From: Phycisphaerae bacterium
Lineage (GTDB): Bacteria; Planctomycetota; Phycisphaerae; UBA1845
NCBI GenBank assembly: GCA_021604825.1
Contig: BQJS01000222.1
Coordinates: 1 to 7,253 of the forward strand
DNA: 7,253 bases
Reading direction: 5' to 3'
The notes under the pieces are model-generated. The model ran no database searches and was not told where the DNA came from. It worked only from the letters and a program-made list of their open reading frames with translations. The position numbers were made by a program, and so were the translations under genes. Of the stretch, positions 7,045 through 7,253 are shown piece by piece (the stretch's first letter is position 1; each line of letters begins with the position of its first letter).

Positions 7045-7253
7045 ATGTCCAAGTTCAAGAACAAAACCCCGAGTTATTCTCTGCACAAAGCCAGCGGACA
7101 AGCCGTCATGAAACTCGACGGCCGCGATCATCATTTCAGCAAGTACGGCGCGCCTGTGAGCCATGCCTCGTATCAACACCGGGGGAAGGTCACCAGGAAC
7201 TCGCCAATATCGAATCACTCTGCAACCCAGCGAAGTCGCCACATCTTGTCGGG
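7045..7253 (+). CDS. N-terminal fragment of a planctomycete-type recombinase/integrase-like ORF, possibly disrupted
   Basis: The ATG at 7045 is preceded by AAGGAG with a 7-base spacer. The frame stays open to the window end (69 codons). Residues 1-37, including NKTPSYSLHKASGQAVMKLD and GRDHHFSKYG, match the N-terminal segment I associate with the many tyrosine recombinase/integrase-like proteins of Rhodopirellula and relatives. In that family the next residues normally read like SxxSHxxYxRLIAEWLANG. Here GAPVSHASYQ is still recognisable, but from about residue 46 (base 7180) the reading becomes HRGKVTRNSPISNHSATQRS, which does not resemble the family in this frame, and I saw no continuation in the other two plus frames. 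The likely explanation is a truncated or rearranged gene; the downstream sequence is missing, so its fate is unknown. It is transcribed divergently from the efflux operon. Confidence 0.5.
   Translation, partial: MSKFKNKTPSYSLHKASGQAVMKLDGRDHHFSKYGAPVSHASYQHRGKVTRNSPISNHSATQRSRHILS

Noticed and set aside
7018..7242. Minus-strand open frame of 74 codons opposite the recombinase-like ORF
   Set aside because: The plus strand has a better ribosome binding site and a recognisable N-terminus; the minus frame shows no family features.

Overview
The window looks like part of a chromosome or accessory region of a Planctomycete of the Rhodopirellula/Pirellula type. This rests on three things: the incomplete plus-strand ORF at the right edge opens with the 'KTPSYxLHKxSGQAxxxLDGRDxxxxKYG' type of N-terminus, which I associate with planctomycete tyrosine recombinases; the moderate GC content (a little above half by eye); and the style of the efflux operon, which has a His-rich secreted protein beside CzcCBA-type genes. 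The taxonomic call comes from pattern memory, not a database search.

Almost the whole window (about 1-6780) is one minus-strand operon for a tripartite heavy-metal efflux pump. In transcription order it holds a small secreted His-rich protein (6777-6343), an outer-membrane TolC/CzcC-like lipoprotein (6225-4660, possibly starting at 6267), a periplasmic adaptor lipoprotein of the CzcB/CusB type (4660-3248), an inner-membrane RND permease of the CzcA/CusA type (3233-33), and the first codons of another gene behind a strong Shine-Dalgarno (19-1, running off the left edge). The last four genes are tightly packed: a TAATG overlap, then gaps of 14 and 13 bases that each carry GAGGAG. The His-rich gene is separated from the channel gene by 75-117 bases containing a small perfect hairpin.

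The inferred mechanism is as follows. The permease captures metal in the periplasm or inner membrane using proton motive force, the adaptor bridges it to the channel, and metal leaves the cell. The His-rich protein, and the His/Asp-rich tail of the adaptor, would bind or buffer periplasmic metal. The adaptor lacks the N-terminal methionines of CusB and the system is rich in His/Asp, so a divalent borderline metal (Zn, Co, Ni, Cd) seems more likely than Cu(I)/Ag(I). The exact metal cannot be read from sequence.

The right end (about 6778-7253) is different. It is the upstream region of the operon, with no promoter I can define. It contains a short plus-strand stretch resembling the last coil of a right-handed beta-helix protein (possible gene remnant), then the start of a recombinase-like ORF whose similarity stops abruptly about 45 codons in. 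This suggests a worn or rearranged boundary next to a conventional efflux operon. I found no CRISPR array, tRNA, rRNA, complete transposase or metalloregulator in the window.
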